Shown: positions 8,541 to 20,703, numbered from the stretch's first letter. The stretch: DNA of 43,785 bases from Magnaporthiopsis rhizophila (GCA_003049465.1 PYSS01000007.1:513769-557553); one strand, 5' to 3'. Numbers and translations: made by a program. The notes: generated from the sequence alone by a model not told the origin.

Positions 8541-10681
8541 TCAAGCCTCAGTCTCGTCAGAACCGTCTTTCCCCTTATCCAGATTCTCCCTGGCCGCCTT
8601 AAGCACATCAACCCAGCCGGCTGGCCTGACCCTGCCGCCCTCGTACCCTCCACCATTGATGTACGCCTCGACATCGCCCGCCCAGTCGAGCACCTGCTCC
8701 TCGGCGCCCCAGCGACCCATGGCCATGATTCCCATCGGGACCCTGCCCTCGCCCTGCTCCGGGTCCGCGTAGCCCATTGGCGCCGAGACGGACGGGCAAC
8801 CGGTCGTGTTGGCCAGCCAGATGTACGTCATGTTGAGGATGCTGCGGTTTCCGTCGTTGAAGCCGCGCGCCTCATCCCCGGCCACGGCCTTCCACCCGGC
8901 CCTGGGCGTCGTGGGCGTCACCACCAGCAGTCCCGGGTGCTTGGCGAACAGGAAGGCGAGGTGGCGCATCTGGAGCTCGCGCATCTGCGCGTACTTGAGG
9001 TAGTCGATGGCGCCGGCGTGCTGGCCCGTCGTCAGGAGCACCCGGTTCGCGGGGCCGACGAGGTCGGTCCAGTGGCCCTCGCCCGGCCGGACGCGCGCGT
9101 GTGCCGAGTTGGCCGCTTCGGACAGACACGTGGCTGCGTGCGCGAGCTGGCCCTCGCGCAGGTACGGCAGCTTGATATCCACAACCTCGTACCCAGCCTT
9201 GATCCGCAGGTGCTCGACGGCCGCGTCAAAGTGCTCGCGGACCACGGGGTCGGAGACGGCGACCCATTCGCGACAGATTCCCAGCACCTTTTTGTGCGAT
9301 CCCTGGGCGGCGGCCGCTACTGCTGAAGAGCGGTAGGGCGGCGCGAACTGGCTCTGGATGGGGCACTCGGGGTTGGGCTGGGCCATGACGCGGTACGCAA
9401 GAGCCAGGTCGGCCACCGTGGCTGCCAGGGGCCCCGTCACACAGACGCTCGAGTTCATGGCGAGTGTGCGGTGGTGCGTGACCTTTAGGCCATAGACGCC
9501 GTTGTAGGACGAGGGGATGCGAATGCTACCACCTGGTTTAGGAAGTGGTCCCCGTTGTCAATTCGATCCAAATGTTATAAACAGTACAAGCCAAGCACTT
9601 GCTCACCTGCGTCGGTGCCCACAGCAATCGGGACGATGCCAGCGCCAATCGAAGAGCCAGCGCCGGACGACGAGCCGCCGGGGTAGTACGACTTGTTGTA
9701 CCAGTTAACCGGAGTCCCTATTGCAGGCTGTGAGGGTTTTCCGTGTCAGCGAACCGCGGGATTTTTAGCATGGATGGTGTATTCGCTTCTCACATTGCAT
9801 CCCGTAGTATCTGCATCATCGAGTCCATCAGTCAGTCCAGTCAGCCTCTACCGCCAGACAGGTGGGGGAGCATACGCACCCATGCCAACCTCATGCATAT
9901 TCATGTGCCCAACCATAACAGCGCCCGCCTCCTTCAGCTTCAGGACCGGCCACAGCGTCTCGTCAGCCACCTTGCGGAAGAAGGCGTAGCGCTTGTCGGG
10001 CCGCATGCCGTACGTCGACACGTAGCCGGTCACGTCCGTGTCGCACTTTGCGCCAAACGGCACGCCGTCCAGCCGACCCAGCGGTTTTCCGGCCGCCCAC
10101 CGCGCCGTCGACGCGCGCGCGTCGGCGAGCACCTCGTCCTCGTTGCAGGCCGTCCACGCCACCGCGTGCTCCCCCCGGCCGTCGCCGTCGCCACGGATGA
10201 GCGGGAGCAACGCCTGCGCCACCTGCAGCGGCGTCACGTCGCCGGCGCTGTAGGCGGCGTGGTAGTCGGCCGCCGAGTAGAAGCGGCCGGCCAGGTCGGC
10301 CGGCTGCCGCGGGTGCGCCGGGTCCTCTATGGCCGTCAGCTCCGCGGCCGTCGCGGGCGTGACGCCGGCTTCCGGGAACGGGACGACATTAGGCTGGAAC
10401 CTGTAGTCCACATCGTTCAGGCTAGCGATGTGCCTGATGGTCCCGAACTTGGCATTGTTCCAGAAGAAGCGCTGCAGGTAGGGCGAGTAATTGACGCTTC
10501 CAGATGGGCATATTAGCAAATATCTCCTGCGAGGACATGGGGACAGGCAGATAGGTACACACAGGGTTGACGCGACGGTCAGAGGCAGCCCCCTCAGAAC
10601 GGGGTTGTTGTCCGGCTCGTGCTTGTACTCGGTGTGTGGGCACTCCTCGGCCACGGGGTAATTGCTAAAGGACGACGCCAT
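8541..10681 (-). CDS. Amidase-signature family hydrolase
   Basis: Five exons were inferred: 10681-10563, 10496-9880, 9810-9794 (17 nt), 9727-9607 and 9532-8541, giving 621 aa. The joined protein has the complete amidase-signature active site: Lys190 in GVPFGAK, the cis-Ser in PGGSSSGAGSS (Ser270/271), and the nucleophile Ser294 in GTDAGGSIRIP. The stretch HEVGMDTTGCNPAIGTP is in frame only if the 17-nt exon is included. Members of this family hydrolyse carboxylic amides; the substrate cannot be read from the sequence, and GatA or fatty-acid amide hydrolase roles are only distant analogies. There is no signal peptide. The start ATG at 10681 is followed by a plausible N terminus. The first intron (10562-10497, 66 nt) keeps the frame open if retained. 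The gene is tandem with NOP7. Confidence 0.93.
9794..9810 (-). other. 17-nt microexon of the amidase gene
   Basis: On the minus strand the sequence reads GATGCAG, then a 17-nt exon, then GTGAGA. The flanking introns are 69 nt (9879-9811) and 66 nt (9793-9728). The exon completes an Asp codon and adds Thr-Thr-Gly-Cys-Asn, restoring the conserved stretch between HEVGM and PAIGTP. Without it, the two large exons cannot be joined in frame at their best splice sites. Confidence 0.85.
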
Positions 10682-12067
10682 CTTGGGCCGGCGATGTGCA
10701 GCTTAGGCGGTGACGGTGGTGAATGAATGTGATGGATGTTCTTTTGTTTTGTCTGCAGCTTACACAGCTGCTGTCAATGACTGTCGTTGATTGTCTCCAC
10801 CCCTGCATACCTAGCGTGTTTTCTTCCACCAGACGTGCCTTCCGTTTCAGGGGTCATCTTATGTACATTTTAAATGTATCCTTCCGGTGTACTGAGCAGC
10901 TTCTTCTGATCCAAGCAAGGCACGTCGGATAGTAGCATCGCTCCCTCAATTGAGTCCCCTCATCTTTGCCCTCCCCATGAAAGAGGGGTAAATTATTCTG
11001 AGAGGCAGCAGACCGACCCCTCGACCAGCACGATCCATCTCGCTAAGGGCACCATATGAAATCAAATGCATGTGATACCGAGGAGCAGGGCTGGAAATCA
11101 ATCTAATACTTCAACAAACGCGCCCGCCCAAACACTTGTTCTGACGGTCCCGAGCACGCTCCCGCCGACGCGCATCCGTGCGAGCCCTCCTCTCCCTTCT
11201 CGTCGTCGCTAGCCTCCAGGTCTCGGACAGTGACTACTGCCACCGAGCCCGTTCGTTGTACGTAATGGCCAGTTCCGCTCTGACACAACTGCCAAAGTGG
11301 TAGCCAAGCAAGGTCGCTGCTAGTCGTAGCATCGTCAGGGCGGCGTCCATCAGATCCGGTATCACCTTATGCAAACGGACCGGTCTCGGCAAAAGTCTTT
11401 TGCTCGCATCGGTTCTGTGGTCTTTATTATTCTGCTGAAGAGAAGAGACAGCGCGTGCGGCCGAACCCTCCTCCTCCTAAAAACCCAAATCGGCAAAGAA
11501 AAAAAAAAGAAAAAGAAAAAGAAAAAAAAAGGCTAAAAATCCACACAAAACCGCACCTCTCAAAAAATCACCGAATGTATCTATTACAAAAGCAGAAAAA
11601 AGAGGAGGGAAATTGTCCAGGCATTTTCTTTTTTGCGGGAAATTTTTTTCAACTGGCAACAAAAGCCCTTAGGGGAGGGAGGGGGAAAAAGTGTAGGGAA
11701 TTATGAGGATGATATAGGAAGTTCTGGCGGCGGAGAGGAATGGCATCAAGAAAAGCCTCGAGTTACCCAAAGCATCAGGCCATCGGCTAGAGAACCACCT
11801 GTGCAGCTCAGAATGTCTGGGCCCATACAATAAGATCGCAAATAGCAGGCTGTCAAATGCAAGATGAAAAAGAGAAAGAAGAAAAAACAAGGAAGATGGG
11901 GGCCATGGAAGTACAAACCGGCCAGCACGGGCTAGATATCCGAGATGACACAACGAGGATGACAAGAGACACGGAGGGAGAGCTGGATGGAGAGAGTGAG
12001 GGATGATGAAAAGATGATGGTATTAAAGCCGGAAAGAAAAAAGTCGGCCGGGCACACACGAGGTGAA
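10682..12067. other. Intergenic region: amidase promoter side and KIN4 3' flank
   Basis: About 1.4 kb contain no supported gene. CCCCT (10956-10960) and AGGGG (10984-10988) lie about 275-305 bp upstream of the amidase start and resemble stress-response elements. An A-rich stretch (about 11500-11530) and purine-rich sequence lie nearer the KIN4 3' end. Open frames here are low-complexity. Confidence 0.45.
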
Positions 12068-15000
12068 TTACCTGTCGTCGCCGCCGCGGGCCTTGCCCCT
12101 CCTCCTGAAAAAGTCCATAACCCGTCGGGCAGCTCCACTGCTTCCGCCGTGGTCGTGCATCCGGTTCGAGTTCTCGTCCGTGTCGTACGCGTCCACAAAT
12201 CTCTTTGGCTTCTGAAGCATGCCGCGGCTCCCACGTACGTTGGAGGCACTCTGTGAGAATCCCTCATTTAGGTGTGGCGAGTTGAGGTTGTACTGGTCAT
12301 GTGGCCTTTGGTGCTGTTGGAAGGACGGCGACGAGCCGGGCGGCATGCGTGCGCCAGCTTGCGGGTCGTTAAAAGACGACTCCGAACCCGAGTCGAGGGC
12401 GCCGCCCGGTCGCTGCAGGTATCCGGGAACCGCCGATGGCTTTTGTTGCCTCCCGTCATACTGTCCCGAGGAGTACCGCTGATGGTGGGCCGAGGTCGGG
12501 CCTGAGAGCGATGGGGCCGAGACGGCGGCGACGGCGGCGTGCTGAGGATCTGACAGCTGGGCGTACATGTCATCGACGGCGACGGCGTTGATGTTGTGCG
12601 ACGAACCCAGACGCTGGTCGACATATCGGCCACGCTGATCCACCATCGGCGGCTCTTGGATTGGGAGATCATTCTGAGAGTCGTCGGCACGCGGAGCTGG
12701 GTCCTTGCCGAGGCCGATGGCCTTGAGCGAGATGGAGTTCGGAATGAACGAGAAGCGCTTGGTCTGCTTGTCCAGGGAAGTCTGTGAGCCAGCGACGCTT
12801 CCAGATCGTTTCTTCCCCAAACCGAAGGAGAATGAGCGGCGCGATCGCCTCGAGTCGATGGACTGGCGGCTCTCGTAGTCGAGGCCGGGCGTCGACGGCA
12901 CGGTGCTGGACATCATGCTGACGGGCGGATATCTCCGGTTGCCCTTGAGCTCGGCGTGCTGCGAGTGCTGCGATGGCGGAGCCTGCTGTTGCTGCTGCTG
13001 CTGCTGGTCCGCCTTCTTCCGGTGTTTGTTTCCGAACAACGACCCGCTCCTGCCAAACATCTTACCCGTGATTTCCCCAAGCGTGTTCGACCTCCGGTGA
13101 CCCGACTTGGCGCTGGTGCTGGTGCTGCGCCCTTCGCCGTGCTCGCCCTCGCCCGAGAAGCCCGAGACCTGGGCGAACTTTGAGGGCACGCTGACGCTCG
13201 GCCGGCCGTACTCTGGATCCTGCGCGTCCGCGGGCAACAATGGAGACGTGACGAAGGTCTTGCCGCCACTGGCCGGTTGTTGTATCCTTCCGTGAGCGTT
13301 AGTACCTGCGACCGCTGGGGCCAGTGGTTGGCCATACGATGATCGAGAGCCGGCTCCCGGCACCCGCGAGCCCGTCGAGGCCATCGACCCGCTGGTGTTG
13401 GGCCTGCCCGAGGCGGCTCCAGTCATGTAGGCCGTCTCGGCTCCCACGCGCGAAGACACGGGCGGCCTCGTCGTCATCGGCGGCTGGTTTCGGTGGCTGC
13501 TCGGCGGTTTCCGTGGATCTCCCCTCGACGAGGTCCTCACATAAGCTTCTCTCGACACGGGAGGGTCCTTCGGAAGGGGCTTGTCGTTCGGAGAGGTTGC
13601 GACGACCTCGACAGGACCCTCGCTGCCCGACCTGGCACGCGTCTTGGTCTTGGGCGTCGACTGCGTGTTCGACGGCTCGCCCCGCTGCGTCTGGGTCGTC
13701 GGAGCCACGTACTCAACCTGCACAGTTCTGCGCTTGTTGTCCTTCTGCTGGCGGGCGTGCTCCACATCCTGGTCGATGCCGCCTTGCTTGGTAGCCAACC
13801 CTCCAACGGCGGGAGAGACGGGCGTCTTTCTAGACGATTCCCGCACAGACGCACTCCGCACAATACTGCCGTGCTCTTCAATGTCTTCGGCGGGAACGGT
13901 GGTGTTCTGGATGTCGGTGTGGGTAGTGGTGCTGCTGGTGATGAACTCGACCACGTGAGCGTACTCGCTCAGCCAGCTGTGGCGGGCCACCTCGAACAGG
14001 TCCGCTCGGCGACGCGGGTCCGGTACGAGGATGCGTCGTAACAGGTCTTTGGCATGGGGGGTGACATATTCGGGAAAGGTGAGAGGTGTGTTGACAATAT
14101 ACTTGTACAACAAGTTGATGTTGTCGCCCTCGGGATTCGCTGGGTCATCGTCGAACGGTAGGTATCCGGCGAGCATGGCGTACTGTTGTCACCTGGGGTC
14201 AGTGTCACGGGACCCCTCGGGCCAGTTTTCTTTTGGGGGCGGGGGTCATGGGAGAGGACTCACAAGGATTACACCACAGCTCCAGACGTCGACCTTGCGA
14301 CCCGTGTAGAGCGAGTCGCTGACGACCAGCTCAGGGGCGGCGTAGCATGGACTTCCGCAGCTGGTAAGCATCAGATCGCCTTTCCTCAAGTTGTTGGATC
14401 CCAATTTGTCAAGCCCCATCTTTTTGACATATTCCTTGTCCGACAAGCCGGCCTCTTCCTCCTCAGTCAGCTCCTGGTTCGGGTCGAACATGTTGGCAAA
14501 ACCAAAGTCGGTGATGATGATGTTCCGGTTGCGATCGAGAAGCAGATTTTCCAGCTTCAGATCTCGGTGCACGATGCCCTTCTTGTGCAGATATCCAACA
14601 CCAGACACGAGCTGGGCGAACAGGCGGCGGGCGGCGTTGTCCTTGAGATAGCGGTTGTTCAGGATGTAATCGAAAAGCTCGCCACCAGATGCATACTCCA
14701 GGATGATGCCGTAGTGCCTCTCTGATTCCTCCATCCTGTGGAGCCGGACGATGTTGGGGTGAGTGAGCTGCTTCAGAATCTGGACCTCGCGCATGATCTT
14801 GTTCATGCGGCTTGGGTTGCTACCAAGAGCATCCTTCTTAATGAGCTTAATAGCAACCTGAAAAACGCAATGATCTGTTAGCGAGCGCAGGCCGGTTGGT
14901 TGGGATTTTAATCGCCTGCTGCATAGCATACCTGGACTCCTCCTTCCTGTTTCCACCCCAGCTTGACCTTGCCAAACTCGCCCTCGCCGATGGTGTTGCC

Positions 15001-15945
15001 GAGGATGTAGTCTCCAAACTTTGTCTGCTTTTCGCGTTTGGAGTGATCGTGTCGGCTCCGAGTACCACGTGTCTCGGCGGGAGGGACAACAGGAGGCGTG
15101 GCAGCATCATTGACGCCGTGGACCGGCGCTAGTGGGTGCGGCTGGGCCTGAGCCAGTCGCTCCTTCTCCCGATCAATATCTACCTCGGACGGCGATATTA
15201 TCATGCTGTGCAGAATCTCACTAGCTTCCCTAGAGAGGCCTTTAGATGACGAGGCGGAGGAGGCGCCGGTCTGGGTTCGGATGGGCATGGTTGCCGGCGG
15301 GGCCGAGGCTCGGGGATCGCGGGAGCTGCCGCCACGCTGGGACGAGGAGTCGTTGGGCGGAGCAGGCGCGTAGTGTTGGCGCTCCTTCCGACGCGAGCTG
15401 GCCGAAGACTGGTCGCCGGGGGACGCGTGCACTTGGTCGGCGGTGGCGGGTCGCTGGTCGGGGGCGCGCCTCTGCGAGTTCTGGGCGCGTTCGTTGGCAG
15501 CGGCAGATCTCCTCGACGAGGAGCCGCTGCTGCCCGAGGGCTGCTGCGAGGAAGACGTCCGTGGCGGTACGGCAGACGGGGCATGGTTCCTGCGCCGCTC
15601 AGAAGCGGCAGTCTGGTGGTATTCGGGGTTCCCGGTGGTGACTGCCACCGGGGACGCGATGGCGGCGCGGGAACTCATTGGTGAGTTGGACTGCGAGGCG
15701 GGCGCGCTGTTCTGGTAGGAGTTTGTGGGCGTGCCGGTGGGGGCGGTGGTAGCGATACGTCGAGATTGTCGCTGTGATGGAGGGTCTGATGTCTGCGAGC
15801 TCGCATGATAACCTTCGCGCGTCGGGGACGAGTGGGCCGACGAGGCGTAGGCGTGACGGCCCGAGGACGATGTTGGTGCCAAAGGCGGTGTGTTCAGGGC
15901 TGGAGCTGATGCTTGCGGTGCGGCGTGGATTGCAGCCGAAGACAT
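12068..15945 (-). CDS. KIN4: KIN4-type serine/threonine protein kinase
   Basis: Exons are 15945-14932, 14857-14264 and 14182-12068, giving 1240 aa. The ATG at 15945 was chosen because it has A at -3 and the frame upstream lacks another ATG. Residues 1-300 are disordered and Ser/Ala/Pro-rich. The kinase domain begins near 310 with GEGEFGKVK, followed by VAIK (Lys342), HRDLKLEN (Asp437), DFG (Asp455), TSCGSPCYAAPE (Thr503 region) and DVWSCGVILYAMLAGYLPF. TSCGSPCYAAPELVVS and FPEYVTPHAKDLLRRILVPD are typical of the KIN4 group. In yeast Kin4 enforces the spindle-position checkpoint and is activated by phosphorylation of its activation loop. The roughly 650-residue tail is disordered, with eight Gln (12983-13006), a basic motif KRFSFIPNSISLKAIGLGKD and a C-terminal RRVMDFFRRRGKAR. 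About 45 residues separate DFG from TSCGSP, longer than in a typical kinase. Confidence 0.9.
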
Positions 15946-18521
15946 TGTCCAGCCTCGAGGGAGGGACGCGCGAAGGTTTGGCTTTTGTTGTTTTTGTTTT
16001 TCAGGAGTGTTTGCGTCGTCGGCCTTGCAGGAGCGAGGGATCGAGGCCTTCTGGACAGGAGCTGCTTGCCGCAGTGGCTTGCGTGTTGACGTGCCGAGCG
16101 AACAGGCCAGGCCTTTTTCGCTGACAGACGCACGGCACGAGCAAGCAGAGGCAAGCAGGAGCAAACCTAGCCCAAGCAAGCAGCGCTCAAATTGGCACTA
16201 GACGACCAGCCCGACGCAATGGAACCGAGACGGCGGGATTGCTGGGGGAAAGCGAGGCGTCGCCAGAGTCACCAATGAATCGGCCGGGCTGTCATTTGTG
16301 CGGACATGTTGGATGGCAGATTGATCGGGGATGGGGGTTGGTGGTAGTGCAGGAGCAGAGCAAGCAAAGGCAAAGAAAGAATATGCCGGTCCCCTTTCTT
16401 TTTTGTCGTGCTGGTCCGTTCGCCGGTGTTGATGCGAGACGCGACTCCGCTCTGGTGCCGCTGTCCTGCGCTGGTCCTTGGAGGGTCCCCCCAAGACAAG
16501 AGAAACCCCAGCACGGTAACGTGACGGGGCCTGTCGTCTGGTGGCCAGGCCCAGTTGCGGCGCTTGGGGCTTCCTGGATGATGGGCTGCGGGCGCTGCCG
16601 ATGGCTGGTGGTGTCAACAATAAACACACTTTGCAGCCAGCGAACTGCTTATGCCACTATCAGACTACCACAGCCCACAGTTTTACACAAAAACACAAGC
16701 TACAGATCAATCAATGCCTCGGACATAAAAGATGCCCGCCAAGCGTCGCGACGAGGCGTCAATGGTGGTGCTAAATGGGCCAGCGAACTGGACTGCCAGC
16801 TAAGATCCATACCAGCTATTAGCTACTCGCTGGCGCCCAGCGTCGGGTGCCCATCACTGAATTTGGTGCTTCTCCGGCCGGCTCGTCGCGCCGTCTGAGG
16901 TTTTTTTTTTTGTCTTTGAGCCACTTCCCAGACTTTCTTCCTCACGCCCACTCGACCCGAGACTCATCTCCATTCGAGAGGGCAGGGCGCCCCGCTGCCC
17001 AATCTGACTTTTTATGGGGCGAACACGCTGTGCGTAGCACTTCAGCACTTCGGCTCAAAAGTGCCCGCAGCGCGAGACGTGGAGCGTCAATGGATGGAAA
17101 TTGATGTCAGCTCTTTGGAGCTCCTTGCCTCGTCGCGTTCCTTTCCATTCCCTGCCTGCCTGCCAGCCCCAGCCCGCCATCATCCCTCCCCTCACCTCCC
17201 CGCCCTGTCCTGGTGCCCTGCACAGATGGATGGCCGACGAGGGTATTAAAACAGGGTCGCCATCCAGGGAGAGCGCGGGATGGCATGCTGGGTTGGACTG
17301 GGCGATGGAGCCAAAGCAAGCGCCTGTGCCAAGAAGGTACGCGAGTCTGCTATGACCTGCCCTGCATTGTTCGAGGTATCCAGAGCAGGGAGGAGCAAAA
17401 CAGGTCGGAAATGCGGGCATAAAACGGGGGTCCCGGCAGGCCCCCCTCCCCCTCCACCTCTGTGAGATTACCACCTTATGTTCCCGTGTCCAGAAAAAGT
17501 GCCCTGCCCTGTCTGTCCAGGGGCCACGCCTCGAAGGCTCCGAAGACCGCGGCCCGGGCGGTCGACGGCATGAGATGTGTGTTCAGCCCACCACCACCAC
17601 CACCATGTTTGATATGGCAAGGAGCGAGCGCGTGCGTGGGCAATTCTACTTGCAGCAGTTCTCCTGTTGATCCTGCGCCCAAAGCATGCGGGCAGGCACG
17701 CACTTGGAAGCGGCTGCGTTGGTTCTGCATGGCGCCTCCACAGCATCGCCGATGGGGGCGGGCTGGGCTGGCTGGCTGGGTCGCCGAGGAGTCTTGTGCT
17801 ACATCCCAGTCAAATCTCCCTGCCGCCGACGCGCCTGCGCGCCGTGCGTTGGTTCCGGCAGCCACTGGTACCGGCGTCTGCGATACTGCGGCCGATGTGG
17901 ATTGGCTTGCAATGCTCCTCATGCTCGCCGAGTCGGGGCGGGCGCCTAAGCTTTGCTAACATCCAATTGCTCTCCCTCTCTCTCCTGTCAAAAACGCGGC
18001 TGGCGACCCGGCGATTTTTCACAGCCCACCGTGCCTACTACGGCTCTAGATACATACAGATATTGACGACCGACCACCAACCATTCACAGCGTCCTGCAA
18101 CCCGCCGAGAATCCGTAGCAACGAGATAGATGATGGTAGGTATCTGTTCGGTCGTGTCATGGACAGTCAAATCCCAGCGCAGCCGCATTCCCTGATCGGC
18201 ACAACCCCCCAGGGGTGGTCCACCACAGCTGTCAGCGCCCGTGGCATTGCATTGACGATGTTACTCTGCCAAAGCAGTGGGATCTGGAGTGATGGGCTGT
18301 TTATCCCATCGTCATTTCAGCTGTGTCTCTCTCTCCCTGCCGCGGGGCAGCCGTTCGTCAGAGGTTTCACCCTTGGGTGAAGTTGATGCGACTCTCTGAT
18401 TCCAACCGGGCATCTCTATTTTGCATCACTTCTAAAGGGGCAGAACGGGGACGGGGCAGTTTACGCTGTCTGTGCCAAAGGAGGAAATCGCCAAGGAAAA
18501 ACCCACACCGATCGGCACGTC

Positions 18522-18522
<1 letters not shown>

Positions 18523-18563
<41 letters not shown>

Positions 18564-18587
18564 NNNNNNNNNNNNNNNNNNNNNNNN

Positions 18588-18629
<42 letters not shown>
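18523..18629. repeat. Poly-A tract interrupted by an assembly gap (24 N, 18564-18587)
   Basis: There are 41 A, then 24 N, then 42 A. The gap lies wholly inside a homopolymer, so its true length and content are unknown. Reading through it yields only poly-Lys or poly-Phe open frames, which are not genes. Confidence 0.95.
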
Positions 18630-18630
<1 letters not shown>

Positions 18631-19760
18631 GGGGGCATGGCAACACTGCGGCTAAAAAAGAAGAAACGAACAGACGTTCCAAAACGAGGCCTGATCCAGA
18701 GCTACCATGGGTGATGCAGGGGCTCTGCTGCTCTCGGTCAGAGTCCGATGATAGCCAGTCAATGGTCGTCTGGTCTCGATGAGATGGATGCTTTCCAAAT
18801 CGAGGGCTTGACCAGGAACGAAAAGAGAAACACGGGGGCACAGAAAAACCTACACGTAGGGCAGGCAGGTGGGTGTTTCCCGCCCTGTGTTTTTCTCCAA
18901 CCCGTATCCAATCATTGCGTGTGGACCCTGTTTTTTCTTTTTCTTTTTTTTTTTTTCTTTCCTTTTTTCTGCCCTTCTCTCCCGCCCGCATTTTTCATTC
19001 GCTGTAAACCTGGGCGCGCATAAACAAATCATTTCGCCCTTGTCGTGAGGGCTCATCTGCCACGTCAATGCCAGGAGGCCCCTCCATTCCAGTCCAACCA
19101 CAACCCAGCCCAGCCCAACGTCCGATCAGCATCTCAGCACAGACTGGTGGGGGAGGGGGATGAGGGAGAGCTCTGTGTGTTGCCGCTAGCCCGGCTAGAA
19201 GTGCTCGTGGCTTCTTTCTTCGCCGTCAAGCCACATGGTGCACCAAAACGTATCCACTGAGAGTGAGCACGCCGCCTGTCACAGCCTAGCAGGCTAGCAT
19301 GAAACTTTGGGCGCACGTTGTGTTTTCGTCAGACGCACACCCTCCAGATCCCTTCCACGTTTTGTTTACTTTCTTCCCTTTTGGGTCATGTTTTTCACAT
19401 CCCTCCCATCTCGCCGTCATCCTTTTTCGTACACGCACCAGCCCAGCTGAGCTGAGTTGGATGACGATAAGCCTGACTGTCCTGGCGCACAAAAATCCGC
19501 CTGCCTATTTCCTGCCTCGTTTGAGGCACCAAGGCATTGATATCTCGGAAATGAGGCAATCCGGGGGCCCAAAGGGCAATTCAAGGTTACGCTTGTTCTG
19601 TGGAGCTAGAAGTTCTGGGGGGTTGGATTATCCTTGCACAAGACCCTGGTCTCATGTGCACAGCTCCGGGGCAGGCTCGGAATGCTATCCGTCGGAGAGA
19701 AGACGAATTCTGCTCTGTGCAGATCTAGATTGGACCCCATCGCAAGCATTGCGTATTCGC

Positions 19761-19782
19761 TTTTTTTTTTTTTTTTTTTTTT
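19761..19782. repeat. Poly-T homopolymer (22 T)
   Basis: A plain T run in non-coding DNA, followed by CTTTCGACGCG. No function is evident. Confidence 0.9.
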
Positions 19783-20469
19783 CTTTCGACGCGTACGACA
19801 CATTTGTTGACTCCTCTGTGGGTTGTTTCTTGTCTGTCGATCCGATGTGGCTGTCCTCCGATCCTTAAATCAGCGATGATTTATCTTCGGAGGACGCCGG
19901 AGGGCGAAGTGCGGAGTTTATATTGCCAAGGAGAACCTGTATTATGCTCTGTTTCGCAATCAGGAAGCAAGGGGAAAAAAAAAAAAATAAGCAAAAAAAC
20001 TCAGAAGCGACCTCTTTCCATCCTCCAATCTGATATTCTTCTCCTGCCTGGGGCTCCGGCCGGCACCGGCATAGCACGGGGTCGTTATTGTGGTCGGACC
20101 CTCCCTCCCTCCCTCGTCACCGCTTCTTTTCCTTCTGGTTTTAGCATCCTCGACAGGTTGCAGCCGGACTTGTCCGAAGGCCCCATCCCCAGAGTTTCCT
20201 CCTTGGGCCTGTTCATCACAGACCACTAGGTTTTTTCCAAGGAGCCAGGACGGCCATTTGGACCGACCATGCACTGCGCGTCGAGGAGGCCGATCTCGTT
20301 TGAGACAGGTATATGATAAAGTGACAAACTGTGCTGTGTGACGACTTCCTGCGTCCCGCAGCTCTGTCCCTCCGTTTAAGCTGAACCCCATCCCAGCAAC
20401 GCCACCGTCTCAATTGATGGCCACTGTTACACACACTCACTAACCGGCAGCCTGCATGTGACGAAGTAC

Positions 20470-20494
20470 TTTTTTTTTTTTTTTTTTTTTTTTT
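20470..20494. repeat. Poly-T homopolymer downstream of GWT1
   Basis: Twenty-five T on the plus strand lie about 210 nt beyond the GWT1 stop and so read as poly-A on the GWT1 sense strand. It is probably just a homopolymer; a role in 3'-end formation is not shown. Confidence 0.9.
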
Positions 20495-20703
20495 GTCGCG
20501 CTTTGCCCGTGCCTATCATCTATCTTTTACTTTATTGCTTTTGGCCAGTGATGTGATGGTTCGTGTCTGGGAAGGGAGTCCGTGCTTGACGACTGAGGGT
20601 GCCCGTTACCCTCTCGCGAATACGTGCGAAAAAAGAAAGAAGAAAAACAAGTGCATGTTGGTATTTCGGCAAAGGCGCAGGTCGGATATGCTCATGAAGG
20701 AAC

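Larger units (their letters stand above)
15946..20703. other. Long non-coding stretch upstream of KIN4, with an assembly gap
   Basis: About 4.8 kb contain no gene I can support. The part next to 15945 is probably the KIN4 leader and promoter. The rest holds T or A runs at 16901-16911, 18523-18629 (broken by 24 N), 19761-19782 and 20470-20494, and pyrimidine-rich stretches around 18929-18970. The longest open frames (for example 16239-16898 on +) have no recognisable motif or family pattern. The stretch nearest 20700 is the GWT1 3' flank. Confidence 0.5.

Noticed and set aside
10497..10527. Alternative acceptor giving a 36-nt first intron in the amidase gene
   Set aside because: It is shorter than fungal introns normally allow. 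The acceptor at 10497 gives a 66-nt intron and a more natural protein join.
15946..16179. Hydrophobic N-terminal extension of the KIN4 protein (signal-peptide-like)
   Set aside because: The frame starts at a TTG, and the first in-frame ATG is at 15945 with a good context. A signal peptide would make no sense on a cytosolic kinase.
16239..16898. 219-residue plus-strand open frame upstream of KIN4
   Set aside because: It has no recognisable motif, unusual Trp/Cys/Arg composition and no codon bias like the real genes. It lies where the KIN4 leader and promoter are expected.
18432..18991. Poly-Lys and poly-Phe open frames across the N gap
   Set aside because: They are homopolymer translations interrupted by undetermined bases. 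The same applies to frames at 32616-33197 and 38403-39119.
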